From assembly GCF_030015065.1 (NCBI RefSeq), contig NZ_JAIVFN010000007.1, positions 1-64,000 on the forward strand: a stretch of 64,000 nt of DNA, read 5' to 3'. The position numbers were made by a program, and so were the translations under genes. This DNA is from Xanthobacter autotrophicus (lineage in GTDB: Bacteria > Pseudomonadota > Alphaproteobacteria > Rhizobiales > Xanthobacteraceae). Position 1 is the first letter of the stretch; every line of letters begins with the position of its first letter. The notes beneath the pieces were generated by a model. That model worked only from the letters and a program-made list of their open reading frames with translations, was not told the DNA's origin and made no database searches. Positions 28,086 through 36,940 of the stretch are shown here, in pieces.

Positions 28086-28804
28086 CACTTCACCTCCTCG
28101 GGGCGCTTGCGGGTGGTCACCTTCTCGATGCGCTTCTCGGCGCCCTTGCTGACGACGATGCGGTCCACATAGATGCCGGGGGTATGGATGGTGTCGGGAT
28201 CGAGGTCGCCGATCTCCACCAGTTCCTCCACCTCGGCGATGGTCACCTTGCCGGCGGTGGCCATCATCGGGTTGAAGTTGCGCGCCGTCTTGCGATAGAC
28301 GAGGTTGCCTTCCTTGTCGGCCTTCCACGCCTTGATGATGGACAGGTCGGCGATGAGGCCGGTCTCCAGCACATAGTGCTGGCCATTGAACTCGCGGGTC
28401 GGCTTGCCCTCGGCGATGATCGTGCCGTAGCCGGTCTTGGTGTAGAAGCCGGGAATGCCGGCGCCGCCCGCACGGATGCGCTCGGCCAGCGTGCCCTGCG
28501 GGTTGAACTCCAGCTCGAGATCGCCGGCGAGATAAAGCTGCTCGAACAGCTTGTTCTCACCCACGTAGGACGAGATCATCTTCTTGATCTGGCCGTTGGC
28601 GAGCAGGATGCCGAGGCCGAAATCGTCCACGCCGCAATTGTTCGACACGACGGTGAGGTGCTTGGGCCCAAGTTCGCGGATCGCGGCGATCAGATTCTCG
28701 GGAATGCCGCAGAGGCCGAACCCCCCCGCCATGATCAGCTGGCCGTCGGAGACGACGCCCTCCAGGGCACTTTTCGCGTCCGGGTACACCTTGTGTCGCA
28801 TCAT
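28085..28804 (-). CDS. 3-oxoacid CoA-transferase subunit A
   Basis: This 239-residue subunit carries the CoA-binding [13 protein letters not shown] loop (residues 27-39), [25 protein letters not shown] and GAGIPGFYT motifs of SCOT/PcaI-type transferases. Two adjacent ATGs begin the gene after a GAGGAGG ribosome-binding site. It is the first gene of the pair with subunit B. Probable role: use of ketone bodies released from polyhydroxybutyrate, inferred from family and the nearby SDR gene. Confidence 0.94.
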   Translation of the reverse strand: MMRHKVYPDAKSALEGVVSDGQLIMAGGFGLCGIPENLIAAIRELGPKHLTVVSNNCGVDDFGLGILLANGQIKKMISSYVGENKLFEQLYLAGDLELEFNPQGTLAERIRAGGAGIPGFYTKTGYGTIIAEGKPTREFNGQHYVLETGLIADLSIIKAWKADKEGNLVYRKTARNFNPMMATAGKVTIAEVEELVEIGDLDPDTIHTPGIYVDRIVVSKGAEKRIEKVTTRKRPEEVK

Positions 28805-28894
28805 TTCCTCCTCGGCGCTGACGCCTCGATGACCTTAAGAGGCCGGCCCCTCAAGCGGAAGCGGGACCGTGCGGAATTGCGCGCCGCAGCGCCG

Positions 28895-29662
28895 TCACAG
28901 GGATGAGACGAGGTGGCCGCCATCGACCACCAGCGTCGTCCCGGTCACGTAGCGGGCGGCGTCGGAGCACAGGAACAGGAGCGGGCCCTCGAGATCGTCG
29001 AGGGTGCCGAGGCGGCGGGAGGGAATACGCTTGATCAGCGCCTCGCCCGCCGGACTCGAGAAGAAATCGCGGTTGAGGTCGGTTTCCACATAGCCGGGGC
29101 ACAAAGCGTTGGCCTGGATGGAGTGCCGCGCCCATTCGAGCGCCATGGACTTCGTCAGCTGCACCAGGGCCGCCTTGGAGGCCGCATAGGCCGCCACCTG
29201 CCCGGCGATGCGCAGGCCAAGGATCGACGCCACATTGACGATGCGGCCGCCGCGCCCTGCCTTCGCCATGGCGCGCGCCGCCTCCCTGCCCACCAGGAAG
29301 CCACCCTTCAGGTTGGTGTCGAGGATGCGGTCCCACGCCTCGGCGGTCTCGTCCATGAGCGGCGTGGTGCCGGTGACGCCGGCATTGTTGACGAGGATGT
29401 CGAGGCCGCCGAACGCCGCCACCACCTCCCCCACCGCCGCTGCGGCAGAGGCCTCGTCGCAGACATCGAGGGCGACGGGCAGCGCGGTGCCGCCGGCAGC
29501 CTCGATGCGGGCGCACAATTCGGCGCAGGCGTCACGCCGGCGCGCGGCCACCGCCACGCGCGCCCCGGCGGCAGCCAGCCGCTCGGCAAAAAAGGCCCCG
29601 AGACCTCCGGACGCGCCCGTCACCAGGGCGGAGCGACCGTCGAGGGAGACACGAAAATCCAT
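28895..29662 (-). CDS. Short-chain dehydrogenase/reductase (SDR)
   Basis: This 255-residue NAD(P)-dependent oxidoreductase shows the classical SDR motifs: TGASGGLG (residues 15-22), LVNNAGVTG, catalytic Ser in VNVASILGLR, and YAASK with the catalytic Tyr and Lys. The end, YVTGTTLVVDGGHLVS, is typical. The ATG at 29662 has AGAGAAG upstream; extra in-frame sequence to 29839 is not conserved. It is 90 bp upstream of the CoA-transferase pair on the same strand, so a hydroxyacyl substrate such as 3-hydroxybutyrate is possible but unproven. Confidence 0.9.
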   Translation of the reverse strand: MDFRVSLDGRSALVTGASGGLGAFFAERLAAAGARVAVAARRRDACAELCARIEAAGGTALPVALDVCDEASAAAAVGEVVAAFGGLDILVNNAGVTGTTPLMDETAEAWDRILDTNLKGGFLVGREAARAMAKAGRGGRIVNVASILGLRIAGQVAAYAASKAALVQLTKSMALEWARHSIQANALCPGYVETDLNRDFFSSPAGEALIKRIPSRRLGTLDDLEGPLLFLCSDAARYVTGTTLVVDGGHLVSSL

Positions 29663-29906
29663 GGATCGCTTCTCTGGATCGTTTCTCTCACCAGCGCGGA
29701 GACCGTTGCCCGGCTCTTCGGGAGGGCGCCTGTGTTTCATAGACGTGGCCCAAGGCGGGACGCAAGGGGCTGCGGAGGGCGGCAGGCCATCCGCATGGGG
29801 ACGCGGCTGCATCCCCGGATACCGGATGCCGCAATACACAACTATTGATTGATTTATATCAGCTTAATAACCTGAGGATGTCGGGACGCTGGGGTCAGGA
29901 GGTGGC

Positions 29907-30330
29907 ATGGGCTACGCCATCAACACACGCCATCGACTTGAGCAGGACGGCCGCGCGGTGGAGCGCATCGCTTCACCGGCATCGCACACGGGCGGCGCGT
30001 TCGGGCGGACGCCGCACATCCTCATCATGCACTTCACCTACGGCGCCTCGGCCCTCTCCAGCGCCCATTGGTTCCAGGACAACCCCTGCAAGTCCTCCGC
30101 CCATGTCGTCGTCGACCGCGACGGCTCGACGATCCAGTGCGTGGATTTCCACACCGCCGCCAATCATGCCGGGCGCTCGTCATGGGGCGGGCTGACCTCG
30201 TTCAACGACAAGTCGTTCGGCATCGAGCTCGCCAACTGGGGCTATCTGGAGCCCGGCCCCGGCGGCACCTGGCGGTCCTATACGAACGTGCCCATCGCCA
30301 GCCCCTTCCTCGCCGCCCACAGGAACGCAC
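29907..30330 (+). pseudogene. N-acetylmuramoyl-L-alanine amidase, truncated at the C-terminus
   Basis: The first roughly 137 residues match peptidoglycan amidases of the amidase_2 type: GYAINTRHRLEQDG, LIMHFTYGAS with the first zinc His, SSAHVVVDRDGSTIQ, FHTAANHAG, and FGIELANWGYL with the catalytic Glu. Homology stops after LAAHRN. The remaining reading frame is arginine/proline-rich and runs antisense into moaE. The C-terminal half, which carries the second zinc His and the Asp of the GHDD-PGRK-DPG region, is missing, so the product cannot be active. It is probably a deletion relic, perhaps of a prophage lysin. Confidence 0.75.
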
Positions 30331-30402
30331 GGCGCCTTCCTTGTCTGAGGGCGGGTGCGGGTCGCCGGAGCGCGTCGCGGGGAAAGGCAATCGCCGAGAG
30401 GG

Positions 30403-30879
30403 TCAGTCCCGCGCCCAGCGCTCGGCCGCCGCGTCGTCGCTGGCCTTGGCCTCGACCCAGGCGCCGGCCTCGGGGCCTTGCCCCGCCAACTCCTCCTTCT
30501 TCCAGAAGGGGGCGCTGGTCTTCAGCCAGTCCATGAGGAACTCCGCCGCCGCGAACGCCGCAGCACGGTGCGCCGAGGCGGTGGCGACGAAGACGATGGG
30601 GTCGCCGGGCACCAGCCGTCCGTGCCGGTGCACCACGATGGCGCCGAGCAGCGGCCAGCGCGCGCGGGCCTCCGCCACGTGGCGCTCGATCTCCTCCTCC
30701 GCCATGCCGGGATAATGCTCCAGGGTGAGCGCCGCGAGGGCCGCGCCCTCCGCCCCTGCATCGGCCCGGCACAGGCCGGTGAAGGTGACGATGCCGCCCA
30801 CATCGGTGCGCCCTTGCGCAAGGCGCGCCGCCTCGGCCGCCGCGTCGAAGGGTTCGCGCTGGATGCGGACGGAAAACAC
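30403..30879 (-). CDS. moaE: Molybdopterin synthase catalytic subunit
   Basis: This 158-residue subunit inserts two sulfurs into precursor Z to make molybdopterin, using thiocarboxylated MoaD. Recognisable motifs are GGIVTFTGLCRAD, LEHYPGMAEEEIER, VVHRHGRLVPGDPIVFVATASAHRAAAF, and the active-site lysine in LKTSAPFWKKE. The start is GTG at 30879, three bases after the moaD stop. It is the last gene of a uvrC-pgsA-moaD-moaE run. Confidence 0.95.
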   Translation of the reverse strand: MFSVRIQREPFDAAAEAARLAQGRTDVGGIVTFTGLCRADAGAEGAALAALTLEHYPGMAEEEIERHVAEARARWPLLGAIVVHRHGRLVPGDPIVFVATASAHRAAAFAAAEFLMDWLKTSAPFWKKEELAGQGPEAGAWVEAKASDDAAAERWARD

Positions 30880-30882
30880 GGC

Positions 30883-31134
30883 TCAGCCTCCGGTCATGGG
30901 CGGGAAGAAGGCCACTTCCCGCACCCCGGCCAGCGGCGCGTCCGGCTTCACGTGGCGCCGGTCGAGGGCGGCGCGGACCACGGCCGCATTCTCGAAGGCG
31001 TGAGCGTGGGCCTCGTCGCGGCCGGCGAGCCAGCGGGCGAGATCGGCCACGGTCGCCACCTCCGGCGGCGGCGCCACCTCTTCCTCCGCCACCCCGACGC
31101 GCTCGCGCAGCCAGGCGAAATACAGGATCTTCAC
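30883..31134 (-). CDS. moaD: Molybdopterin synthase sulfur-carrier subunit
   Basis: This 83-residue ubiquitin-fold protein ends in the required Gly-Gly (FFPPMTGG), which is thiocarboxylated to donate sulfur to MoaE. The start KILYFAWLRERVGV is typical of MoaD. It begins at GTG 31134, overlapping the pgsA stop as GTGA, so it is translated together with pgsA and moaE. Confidence 0.95.
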   Translation of the reverse strand: MKILYFAWLRERVGVAEEEVAPPPEVATVADLARWLAGRDEAHAHAFENAAVVRAALDRRHVKPDAPLAGVREVAFFPPMTGG

Positions 31135-31796
31135 CGCTCGTCCTCCACCAGGTGGCGGGCGCCGGCCCGGAAATAATCATAGCCTGTATAGAGCGTGAGC
31201 ACGGCCGAGACCCACAGCAGCGTCAGCCCCACGAGGTTCACCCCCGGCAGCACGCTCTCCCCGGCCGGCCCCGTGATGAGCACGCCCACGGCGACGAGCT
31301 GGAGCGTGGTCTTCCACTTGGCGAGGCGGGAGACCGGCACCGAGACGCGCAGCTCGGCCAGGAACTCGCGCAGGCCGGACACCAGGATCTCCCGGCACAG
31401 GATGACGATGGCCGCCCACAGGGACCAGCCCCGTATGGTGCCGTCGGAGGCGAACATCAGCAGGCAGGTGGAGACCAGCAGCTTGTCGGCGATGGGGTCC
31501 AGCATCCGCCCGATGGCCGATTGCTGCGACCAGGCGCGGGCGAGATAGCCGTCGAAGAAATCCGTGACCGCGGCTGCAATGTAGAGCACGAGCGCCACCC
31601 AGCGCAGCCACAGCCCGCCCTCCAGGATGTCGGACCAGAACAGGCAGGCCGCCACCAGCGGCACCGCCAGGCAGCGCGAATAGGTGAGGATGTTGGGCAG
31701 CGAGAGCGCGTGGCCCCGCCCGCCCCGGCCGGGCGCGGTGGTGGGAGAACGGGTCGCTGCCTCTGCCATCACATCTCTGCCGTCGGAGTCCGCCAT
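31131..31796 (-). CDS. pgsA: CDP-diacylglycerol--glycerol-3-phosphate 3-phosphatidyltransferase
   Basis: This 221-residue inner-membrane enzyme makes phosphatidylglycerophosphate, the precursor of phosphatidylglycerol and cardiolipin. The CDP-alcohol phosphatidyltransferase motif is complete: DFFDGYLARAWSQQSAIGRMLDPIADK, in which the three Asp are catalytic. Several membrane helices surround it. An N-terminal stretch of about 30 residues (Asp/Arg/Gly rich) precedes the conserved SLPNILTYSR, so the true start could be slightly downstream. uvrC lies upstream, moaD overlaps downstream. Confidence 0.95.
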   Translation of the reverse strand: MADSDGRDVMAEAATRSPTTAPGRGGRGHALSLPNILTYSRCLAVPLVAACLFWSDILEGGLWLRWVALVLYIAAAVTDFFDGYLARAWSQQSAIGRMLDPIADKLLVSTCLLMFASDGTIRGWSLWAAIVILCREILVSGLREFLAELRVSVPVSRLAKWKTTLQLVAVGVLITGPAGESVLPGVNLVGLTLLWVSAVLTLYTGYDYFRAGARHLVEDER

Positions 31797-31887
31797 TGCC
31801 CGCGCCCTCAGGACGCGGACGGGTTCTATTTAGGCCGCGCGGGCGGCGGGCGAAAGCCTCCCCGCGCGCGGCGCGCCGCGGCAAGCG

Positions 31888-34206
31888 TCAGCCCGGCGGC
31901 CGCTCATGAAAATAATCATAGACCGCTTTGGCGGTGCCGGCATTGATGCCCGCCACCTGCTCGAGGTCGGCGAGGGACGCGCGCTCGATGGCCTTGAGCG
32001 TGCCGAAATGGCGCAGCAGCGCGCGCTTGCGTGTGGGCCCGACGCCGGGAATGGCCTGAAGCCCGGCCTCGGTGATGTCCTTCTTGCGCCGGGCGCGATG
32101 GGAGCCGATGGCGAAGCGGTGCGCCTCGTCGCGCAGGCGCTGGATAAAATACAGCACCGGATCGCGCGGCTCCATGCGGAAGGGCGTGCGGCCGGGCAGG
32201 AAGAACTGCTCGCGCCCCGCCTCGCGGTCGAGCCCCTTGGCGATGCCCACCAGCGGCACGTCGGTGATGCCCAGTTCGTCCAGCACCGCGCGCGCCGCAT
32301 TGAGCTGGCCGAGCCCGCCGTCGATGAGCACGAGGTCGGGCCACGGCGAGGCTTCGGTGGCGTCCGCGAGCGCTTCCGCCTCCTCCCGGCCGGGCAGGGG
32401 CTGCTCGTCCGGTCCCGCGCTCGAAGGCACCGCTTTCACCTGCGTCGGCGTGACCGGCCCGGCAGAACCGCCGTCATGGCCGGGCTCGTCCCGGCCATCC
32501 ACGCCCGGCGGCCGGGCGCCTTCTTCCACGTGCGCGGGCTCCGCGTGGATGCCCGGCACAGGGCCGGGCATGACGGGCGGCGCAGCGGATTGGAGCGCGC
32601 GCACCTCGCCAGCGGCACCGCTTCTCCCTTCCGTTGCGTCCGGCTCCCGGACGCCCGGCGCGGGCTCCCCCGCGCGCGGCGCCTCCTTGAGCAGCCGCGA
32701 GAAGCGGCGGCGCAGCACCTCGCGCATCATGCCGAAATCGTCGCCGGGCACGATGTCCGCCGACTTGATGTTGAACTTGCGGTACTGGGATTTGCGGAAG
32801 CCTTCCGGCCCCGCCACGATCATGCCGCCCACCGCATTGGTGCCCATGATGTGGGAATTGTCGTAGACCTCGATGCGCTGCGGCGGTCCCTTGAGACCGA
32901 AGGCCGCCGCCACCCCCTCCAGCAGCCGCGCCTGGGTGGCGCTCTCCGCGAGGGTGCGGGCGAGGGCCTCGCGGGCATTCTGGAGCGCATGGTCCACGAG
33001 GTCGCGCTTCTCGCCGCGCTGGGGCACGGCGATCTCGATGCGGTGGCCGGCCTTCTCCGAGAGCGCCTCGGCGAGGAGCGCCCCGTCCTCCACCTTGTGG
33101 GACAACAGGATGAGGCGCGGACAGGGCTTGTCCTCGTAGAACTGGGCCAGGAAGGCGCCCAGCACCTCGGCTTCCGAAAGCGAGCGGTCGGCGCGGGGAT
33201 AGTAGGCCCGGTTGCCCCAGTTCTGCCCGGTGCGGAAGAAGAACACCTCGATGCAGGTAGCCCCGCCCTGCTGGTGGCAGGCGAACACGTCCGCCTCCTC
33301 CACCCCGCGCGGATTGATGCCCTGCGACCCCTGAACGGCGGACAGCGCGGCGAGGCGATCACGCAGGCGGGCGGCGCGCTCGAACTCCAGCTCCTGGGAG
33401 GCGGCCTCCATCTCCTGTGCCAGCTCTTCCTTAACGGCGCGCGAGCGGCCGGAGAGGAAGGCGCGGGCCTCGCGCACCAGTTCGGCATAATCGGAATGGC
33501 TCACCTCTCCGGTGCAGGGGCCGGCGCAGCGCTTGATCTGGTGGAGGAGGCACGGGCGCGTGCGGTTCTCGTAATAGCTGTCGGAACACGAGCGCAGCAG
33601 GAAGGCGCGCTCCAGCGCGTTGATGGTGCGGTCCACCGCCCACACGCTGGCGAACGGCCCGTAATAATCCCCCGGCCGGTTGCGCGCGCCGCGGTGCTTG
33701 GTGATCTGCGGCGAGACGTGATCGGCGGTGATGAGGATATAGGGGAACGACTTGTCGTCCCGCAGCAGCACGTTGAAGCGCGGCTTCAGCTGCTTGATGA
33801 GGTTGGCCTCCAGCAGCAGAGCCTCCGGCTCGGTGCGGGTGGAGACGAATTCCATGGACGCGGTGGCCGCGATCATCCGCGCGATGCGGTTGGTATGGCC
33901 CACGGGGCGGGTATAGCTGAGCACCCGCTTTTTGATACTCTTGGCCTTGCCCACATAGAGCACCGTGCTGTCCGCCGCGATCATGCGGTAGACGCCGGGG
34001 CCCGCGGGCGCGTGCTTCGCCGCGCGGATGATGGCCTCGCGGCCGCTGGCGAGGCTTTCCGCGCCGGGCTCAGGCGCGTCGCCCGCGTCGAGGGCGAGGA
34101 GGCCGGCCTCCTCCGCCTCCTCCATCTCGTCCGATTCGGACGGAAGGGCGGCCTGGTCACGGGCCATGGCGATCTCGGGCGGGTCGATGGGGCGTCTGCC
34201 GGTCAT
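31888..34206 (-). CDS. uvrC: Excinuclease ABC subunit UvrC with an in-frame repeat insertion
   Basis: This 772-residue nuclease makes both incisions in UvrABC nucleotide-excision repair. The N-terminal GIY-YIG domain ([21 protein letters not shown], about residue 68 on), the UVR motif (about 265-290), the RNase H-like domain ([30 protein letters not shown]) and the C-terminal helix-hairpin-helix pair ([25 protein letters not shown]) are intact. It is longer than usual because about 100 low-complexity residues split the nuclease domain between RLLKEAP and [10 protein letters not shown]. Residues 544-579 of this insert are a translated palindromic repeat. Insertion at a natural surface loop may leave activity intact. 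Confidence 0.95.
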   Translation of the reverse strand: MTGRRPIDPPEIAMARDQAALPSESDEMEEAEEAGLLALDAGDAPEPGAESLASGREAIIRAAKHAPAGPGVYRMIAADSTVLYVGKAKSIKKRVLSYTRPVGHTNRIARMIAATASMEFVSTRTEPEALLLEANLIKQLKPRFNVLLRDDKSFPYILITADHVSPQITKHRGARNRPGDYYGPFASVWAVDRTINALERAFLLRSCSDSYYENRTRPCLLHQIKRCAGPCTGEVSHSDYAELVREARAFLSGRSRAVKEELAQEMEAASQELEFERAARLRDRLAALSAVQGSQGINPRGVEEADVFACHQQGGATCIEVFFFRTGQNWGNRAYYPRADRSLSEAEVLGAFLAQFYEDKPCPRLILLSHKVEDGALLAEALSEKAGHRIEIAVPQRGEKRDLVDHALQNAREALARTLAESATQARLLEGVAAAFGLKGPPQRIEVYDNSHIMGTNAVGGMIVAGPEGFRKSQYRKFNIKSADIVPGDDFGMMREVLRRRFSRLLKEAPRAGEPAPGVREPDATEGRSGAAGEVRALQSAAPPVMPGPVPGIHAEPAHVEEGARPPGVDGRDEPGHDGGSAGPVTPTQVKAVPSSAGPDEQPLPGREEAEALADATEASPWPDLVLIDGGLGQLNAARAVLDELGITDVPLVGIAKGLDREAGREQFFLPGRTPFRMEPRDPVLYFIQRLRDEAHRFAIGSHRARRKKDITEAGLQAIPGVGPTRKRALLRHFGTLKAIERASLADLEQVAGINAGTAKAVYDYFHERPPG
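32471..32576. repeat. Palindromic repeat element inserted in frame within uvrC
   Basis: The 33-base arms at 32471-32503 (CCGTCATGGCCGGGCTCGTC...) and 32544-32576 are inverted, matching in most positions and sharing the ends CCGTCATG and CATCCACG. Each arm is itself partly palindromic. Read through, it encodes [11 protein letters not shown] ... [10 protein letters not shown], a phrase I know as a translation of a widespread intergenic repeat of Bradyrhizobium-type genomes. Here it has no stop codon in the uvrC frame. Confidence 0.85.
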
Positions 34207-34336
34207 GAGGGCTATGTAATGCGCCCGGCCGCCAGATGAAATCGCCGGTGGCTCCCGGCCGTTAACGCCCGCTCAACCACGCCGCCAAAGCCCCGACCTA
34301 CCCGGGTGGCGCACCGGTGGGCGCTTTGGTGTCTTT

Positions 34337-34378
34337 GTATTTATAAATCAAATACTTGCAGGCTTAACCGGGCGTTAG
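34337..34378 (+). promoter_or_regulatory. AT-rich dyad and CtrA-like site upstream of the first outer-membrane barrel gene
   Basis: GTATTT-ATAAATC-AAATAC (34337-34355) is an inverted repeat in a sharply AT-rich island. It is followed by TTAA-CCGGGCG-TTAG (34364-34378), one mismatch from the CtrA consensus. Both lie 117-158 bp before the ATG at 34495 and are the likely promoter/operator area. Confidence 0.35.
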
Positions 34379-34494
34379 CCATCCGCGCTGCCGGGGGCTT
34401 GGGGACAGATTTGGGCAAGGTTCGTCTGCGAGGGTGCGCCGAGTGCCGGACCGAAACCTCCGGCAGCACCTGGCAGCACCTGGAGGACCCGTTC

Positions 34495-35106
34495 ATGCGT
34501 TCCCGTCTGCTTGCTTCCGCCGCGCTGGTGGCGGGAGTAACCCTCGCCGCCCCGGCGGTCGCAGCCGACCTCTCCGGTCGCTATCCCGCGCCCTACGTGC
34601 AGCCCGTGGCGGCCTTCACCTGGACCGGCTTCTATATCGGCGCGAATGCCGGCTATGGCTGGGGCTCCACCGTGAACAGCGATCCGGGCGGGTTCATCGG
34701 CGGTGTCCAGGCCGGCTACAATTTCCAGTTCGCCAGCCCGTTCGTGCTGGGCATCGAGGCCGACTTCAACCTCTCCGGCCTGTCCGCAGGGGGCTACAGC
34801 CTCAATTATCTGGGCACGGTGCGCGGCCGCCTCGGCTGGGCGTTCGACCGGTTCCTGGTCTACAGCACGGGCGGCCTTGCCTATGGCCAGGGCAGCCTGG
34901 AGATCCTCGGCCTCTCCTCCAATTCGACCCAGACCGGATGGACCATCGGCGCCGGCGCGGAGATGGCCTTCGATCGCAACTGGAGCGCACGCGCCGAATA
35001 TCTTTACGTAGACCTCGGCAGCGCAACCTATCCGACAGTGATCGGACCCGTGGAAAGTGGCATCAACGCCAATATTCTGCGGGCCGGCGTCAATTATCGC
35101 TTCTGA
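34495..35106 (+). CDS. Outer-membrane beta-barrel protein, Omp25/RopB-like (first of three)
   Basis: This 203-residue protein has a signal peptide (MRSRLLASAALVAGVTLAAPAVA, AVAA-D cleavage) and an eight-stranded opacity-type barrel. The hallmark FTWTGFYIGANAGYGWG begins at about residue 37 of the precursor; later strands include GGVQAGYNFQF, VRGRLGWAFDRFLVY, WTIGAGAEMAF, ARAEYLYVDLG and the C-terminal ...NYRF, whose terminal Phe is the usual barrel-assembly signal. GGAGG lies eight bases before the ATG. Paralogous to the next two genes; followed by a terminator, so transcribed separately. Function: structural or adhesion-type porin, not specified by sequence. Confidence 0.93.
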   Translation: MRSRLLASAALVAGVTLAAPAVAADLSGRYPAPYVQPVAAFTWTGFYIGANAGYGWGSTVNSDPGGFIGGVQAGYNFQFASPFVLGIEADFNLSGLSAGGYSLNYLGTVRGRLGWAFDRFLVYSTGGLAYGQGSLEILGLSSNSTQTGWTIGAGAEMAFDRNWSARAEYLYVDLGSATYPTVIGPVESGINANILRAGVNYRF

Positions 35107-35137
35107 TCAGGTTGCATGACCCAGCGGCATAAATTGA

Positions 35138-35174
35138 GGCAAAACCTTGGAAGCATCTCGGGTTTGCCTTTTTT
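35138..35174 (+). terminator. Intrinsic terminator after the first barrel gene
   Basis: GGCAAAACC pairs with GGGTTTGCC (one mismatch), followed directly by six T residues, 31 bases after the stop codon. Confidence 0.8.
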
Positions 35175-35351
35175 ACGAAATGATCCGTCACAAGCCTGAA
35201 CAATTGCTAGGATTTTGCCACATCTATGCCCGGTTTGATTTTGCGGGTGTGGCACGAGAGTTACAGACGCCCGCACCCCGGGACTGTATGAAGGAACCAC
35301 CCATCGGCGACGCCCCCGGGCCGAGCCGGATGACAAACAAAGGTAATGAAC

Positions 35352-36050
35352 ATGTTGAAGCGTGCACTTCTGGGCGCCACTGCCCTCGCTCTCCTCGCCG
35401 GCTCTGCGTCCGCGGCGGATCTCGCCAACCGCTACCCTGTGAAGGCGGCGCCCATTCCGGTGCAGGTGTTCTCTTGGACCGGCTTCTACATCGGCGGCAA
35501 CGTCGGCTGGGGCTGGGCTGACAACACCTACGACTTCACCCCGTTCGGCTCGCCCTACAGCTATTCCTACAGCCCCGGCAGCAGCAACGGTTTCATCGGC
35601 GGTTTCCAGCTCGGCTATAATTACCAGTTCGCCAACAACGTCGTGATCGGCGCCGAGGCCGATTTCGACTGGTCCGACATCGGCAGCTCCACCATCGCCG
35701 TGGGCGGCCCGCTGACCGGCGGCGAAATCTCGCAGAACATCGACTATTTCGGCACCATCCGCGCCCGCCTCGGCTTCGCCATGGATCGCTTCCTGCCGTA
35801 CATCACCGGCGGCGCGGCCTGGGCCAAGCAGAACTTCAGCGACTTCTACGGCGCCACCTACGACGACACCAAGTGGGGCTGGACCGCCGGCGCCGGCGTC
35901 GAGTACGCCATCACCAACAACTGGACCGTCAAGGCCGAGTATCTCTATCTCGGCTTCGACAAGAACTCCGCCACCGACTTCTACGGCGACACCTATTCCG
36001 TGGGCTCGAACATCAGCACCGCCAAGCTCGGCGTGAACTACAAGTTCTGA
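35352..36050 (+). CDS. Outer-membrane beta-barrel protein (second of three)
   Basis: This 232-residue paralogue has a signal peptide (MLKRALLGATALALLAGSASAA-D) and the barrel motifs [91 protein letters not shown] and the terminal NYKF. Of two possible ATGs, 35352 is preferred because AAAGG is eight bases upstream; 35346 is too close. The AAAGG site and the terminator after it suggest a strongly expressed single gene. A Tyr/Ser/Pro-rich loop (YSYSYSPGSSNG) near residue 70 distinguishes it from its neighbours. Confidence 0.93.
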   Translation: MLKRALLGATALALLAGSASAADLANRYPVKAAPIPVQVFSWTGFYIGGNVGWGWADNTYDFTPFGSPYSYSYSPGSSNGFIGGFQLGYNYQFANNVVIGAEADFDWSDIGSSTIAVGGPLTGGEISQNIDYFGTIRARLGFAMDRFLPYITGGAAWAKQNFSDFYGATYDDTKWGWTAGAGVEYAITNNWTVKAEYLYLGFDKNSATDFYGDTYSVGSNISTAKLGVNYKF

Positions 36051-36086
36051 TCCCACGCCCCGTGCGTGAGCGCATGACGTGACACT

Positions 36087-36117
36087 GGGCTTCCGGCCGA
36101 TGGCCGGGAGCCCTTTT
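36087..36117 (+). terminator. Intrinsic terminator after the second barrel gene
   Basis: GGGCTTCCGGCC and GGCCGGGAGCCC form a 12-bp stem (one G-T pair) with a GAT loop, then TTTT, 36 bases after the stop. Confidence 0.85.
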
Positions 36118-36271
36118 CGTTTGGACCCGCCTGCCGGTCGCACGCATTCGTGAACGCCGGACCGGTCACCAGCCCTGTGCCGCCACGGCTTTGCCGCCGA
36201 TCCGCCCCGCCTGCGCCGGCTCGACCGGCGAGGCTTGCGCCGCTATGATCCTTCCCTTCGGGAGCGGACCC

Positions 36272-36940
36272 ATGACGCGGATGCTCTTCGCCGGTTCGGT
36301 AGTGTCGGCCGCGCTCGTCTCGGGCGCGCTGATGGCTGCGCCCGCGGCAGCCGCGGACCTCGGGCGCACGGCCCCGGCGCTCCCGGCGGCACTTCCAGCC
36401 CCCGTCTTTTCATGGACCGGCTTTTATATCGGCGGCAATGCCGGCTATGGCTGGGGCTCCGGCCAGGATGATCCGGGCGTGGCCGGCATCGACCCCAAGG
36501 GTTGGTTCGGCGGCGGGCAGGTCGGCTATAATTACCAGTTCGGCAACAACATCGTGGCCGGTGTCGAGGCGGATATCCAGGGTGGCGACATCAGCGCCGG
36601 CACCTCCGGGCCGCTCGGGACCCTTGGATTGTCGAGCACCCTCGACCTGTTCGGCACGGTGCGCGGCCGGCTCGGCTACGCCTTCGGCCCGGTGCTGCCC
36701 TATGTCACGGGCGGCTTTGCCTGGGGCAACAATTCCATCGACTATCTGGGCGCCAGCCAGTCCCAGACCCATACCGGCTGGACCGCCGGCGCCGGCATCG
36801 AATATGCGCTCACCGACCACTGGACCGCCAAGACCGAGTATCTGTACACGGATCTCGGCTCCAAATCCTACGACACGATCGGGGTCAGCGCCGGGGTGAC
36901 CTCGCAGACCGCCAGGATCGGCATCAACTACAAGTTCTGA
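36272..36940 (+). CDS. Outer-membrane beta-barrel protein (third of three)
   Basis: This 222-residue paralogue has a signal peptide ending at about AAPAAAA-D, the signature [19 protein letters not shown], then [73 protein letters not shown] and the terminal NYKF. The ATG at 36272 has GGAG eight bases upstream. The last 17 bases overlap the 3' end of the convergent panD gene. It is closer to the second copy than to the first in its loop sequences. Confidence 0.93.
   Translation: MTRMLFAGSVVSAALVSGALMAAPAAAADLGRTAPALPAALPAPVFSWTGFYIGGNAGYGWGSGQDDPGVAGIDPKGWFGGGQVGYNYQFGNNIVAGVEADIQGGDISAGTSGPLGTLGLSSTLDLFGTVRGRLGYAFGPVLPYVTGGFAWGNNSIDYLGASQSQTHTGWTAGAGIEYALTDHWTAKTEYLYTDLGSKSYDTIGVSAGVTSQTARIGINYKF

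Noticed and set aside
32471-32576. uvrC interrupted and therefore a pseudogene
   Set aside because: The repeat keeps the frame, has no stop, and all UvrC domains on both sides are intact.
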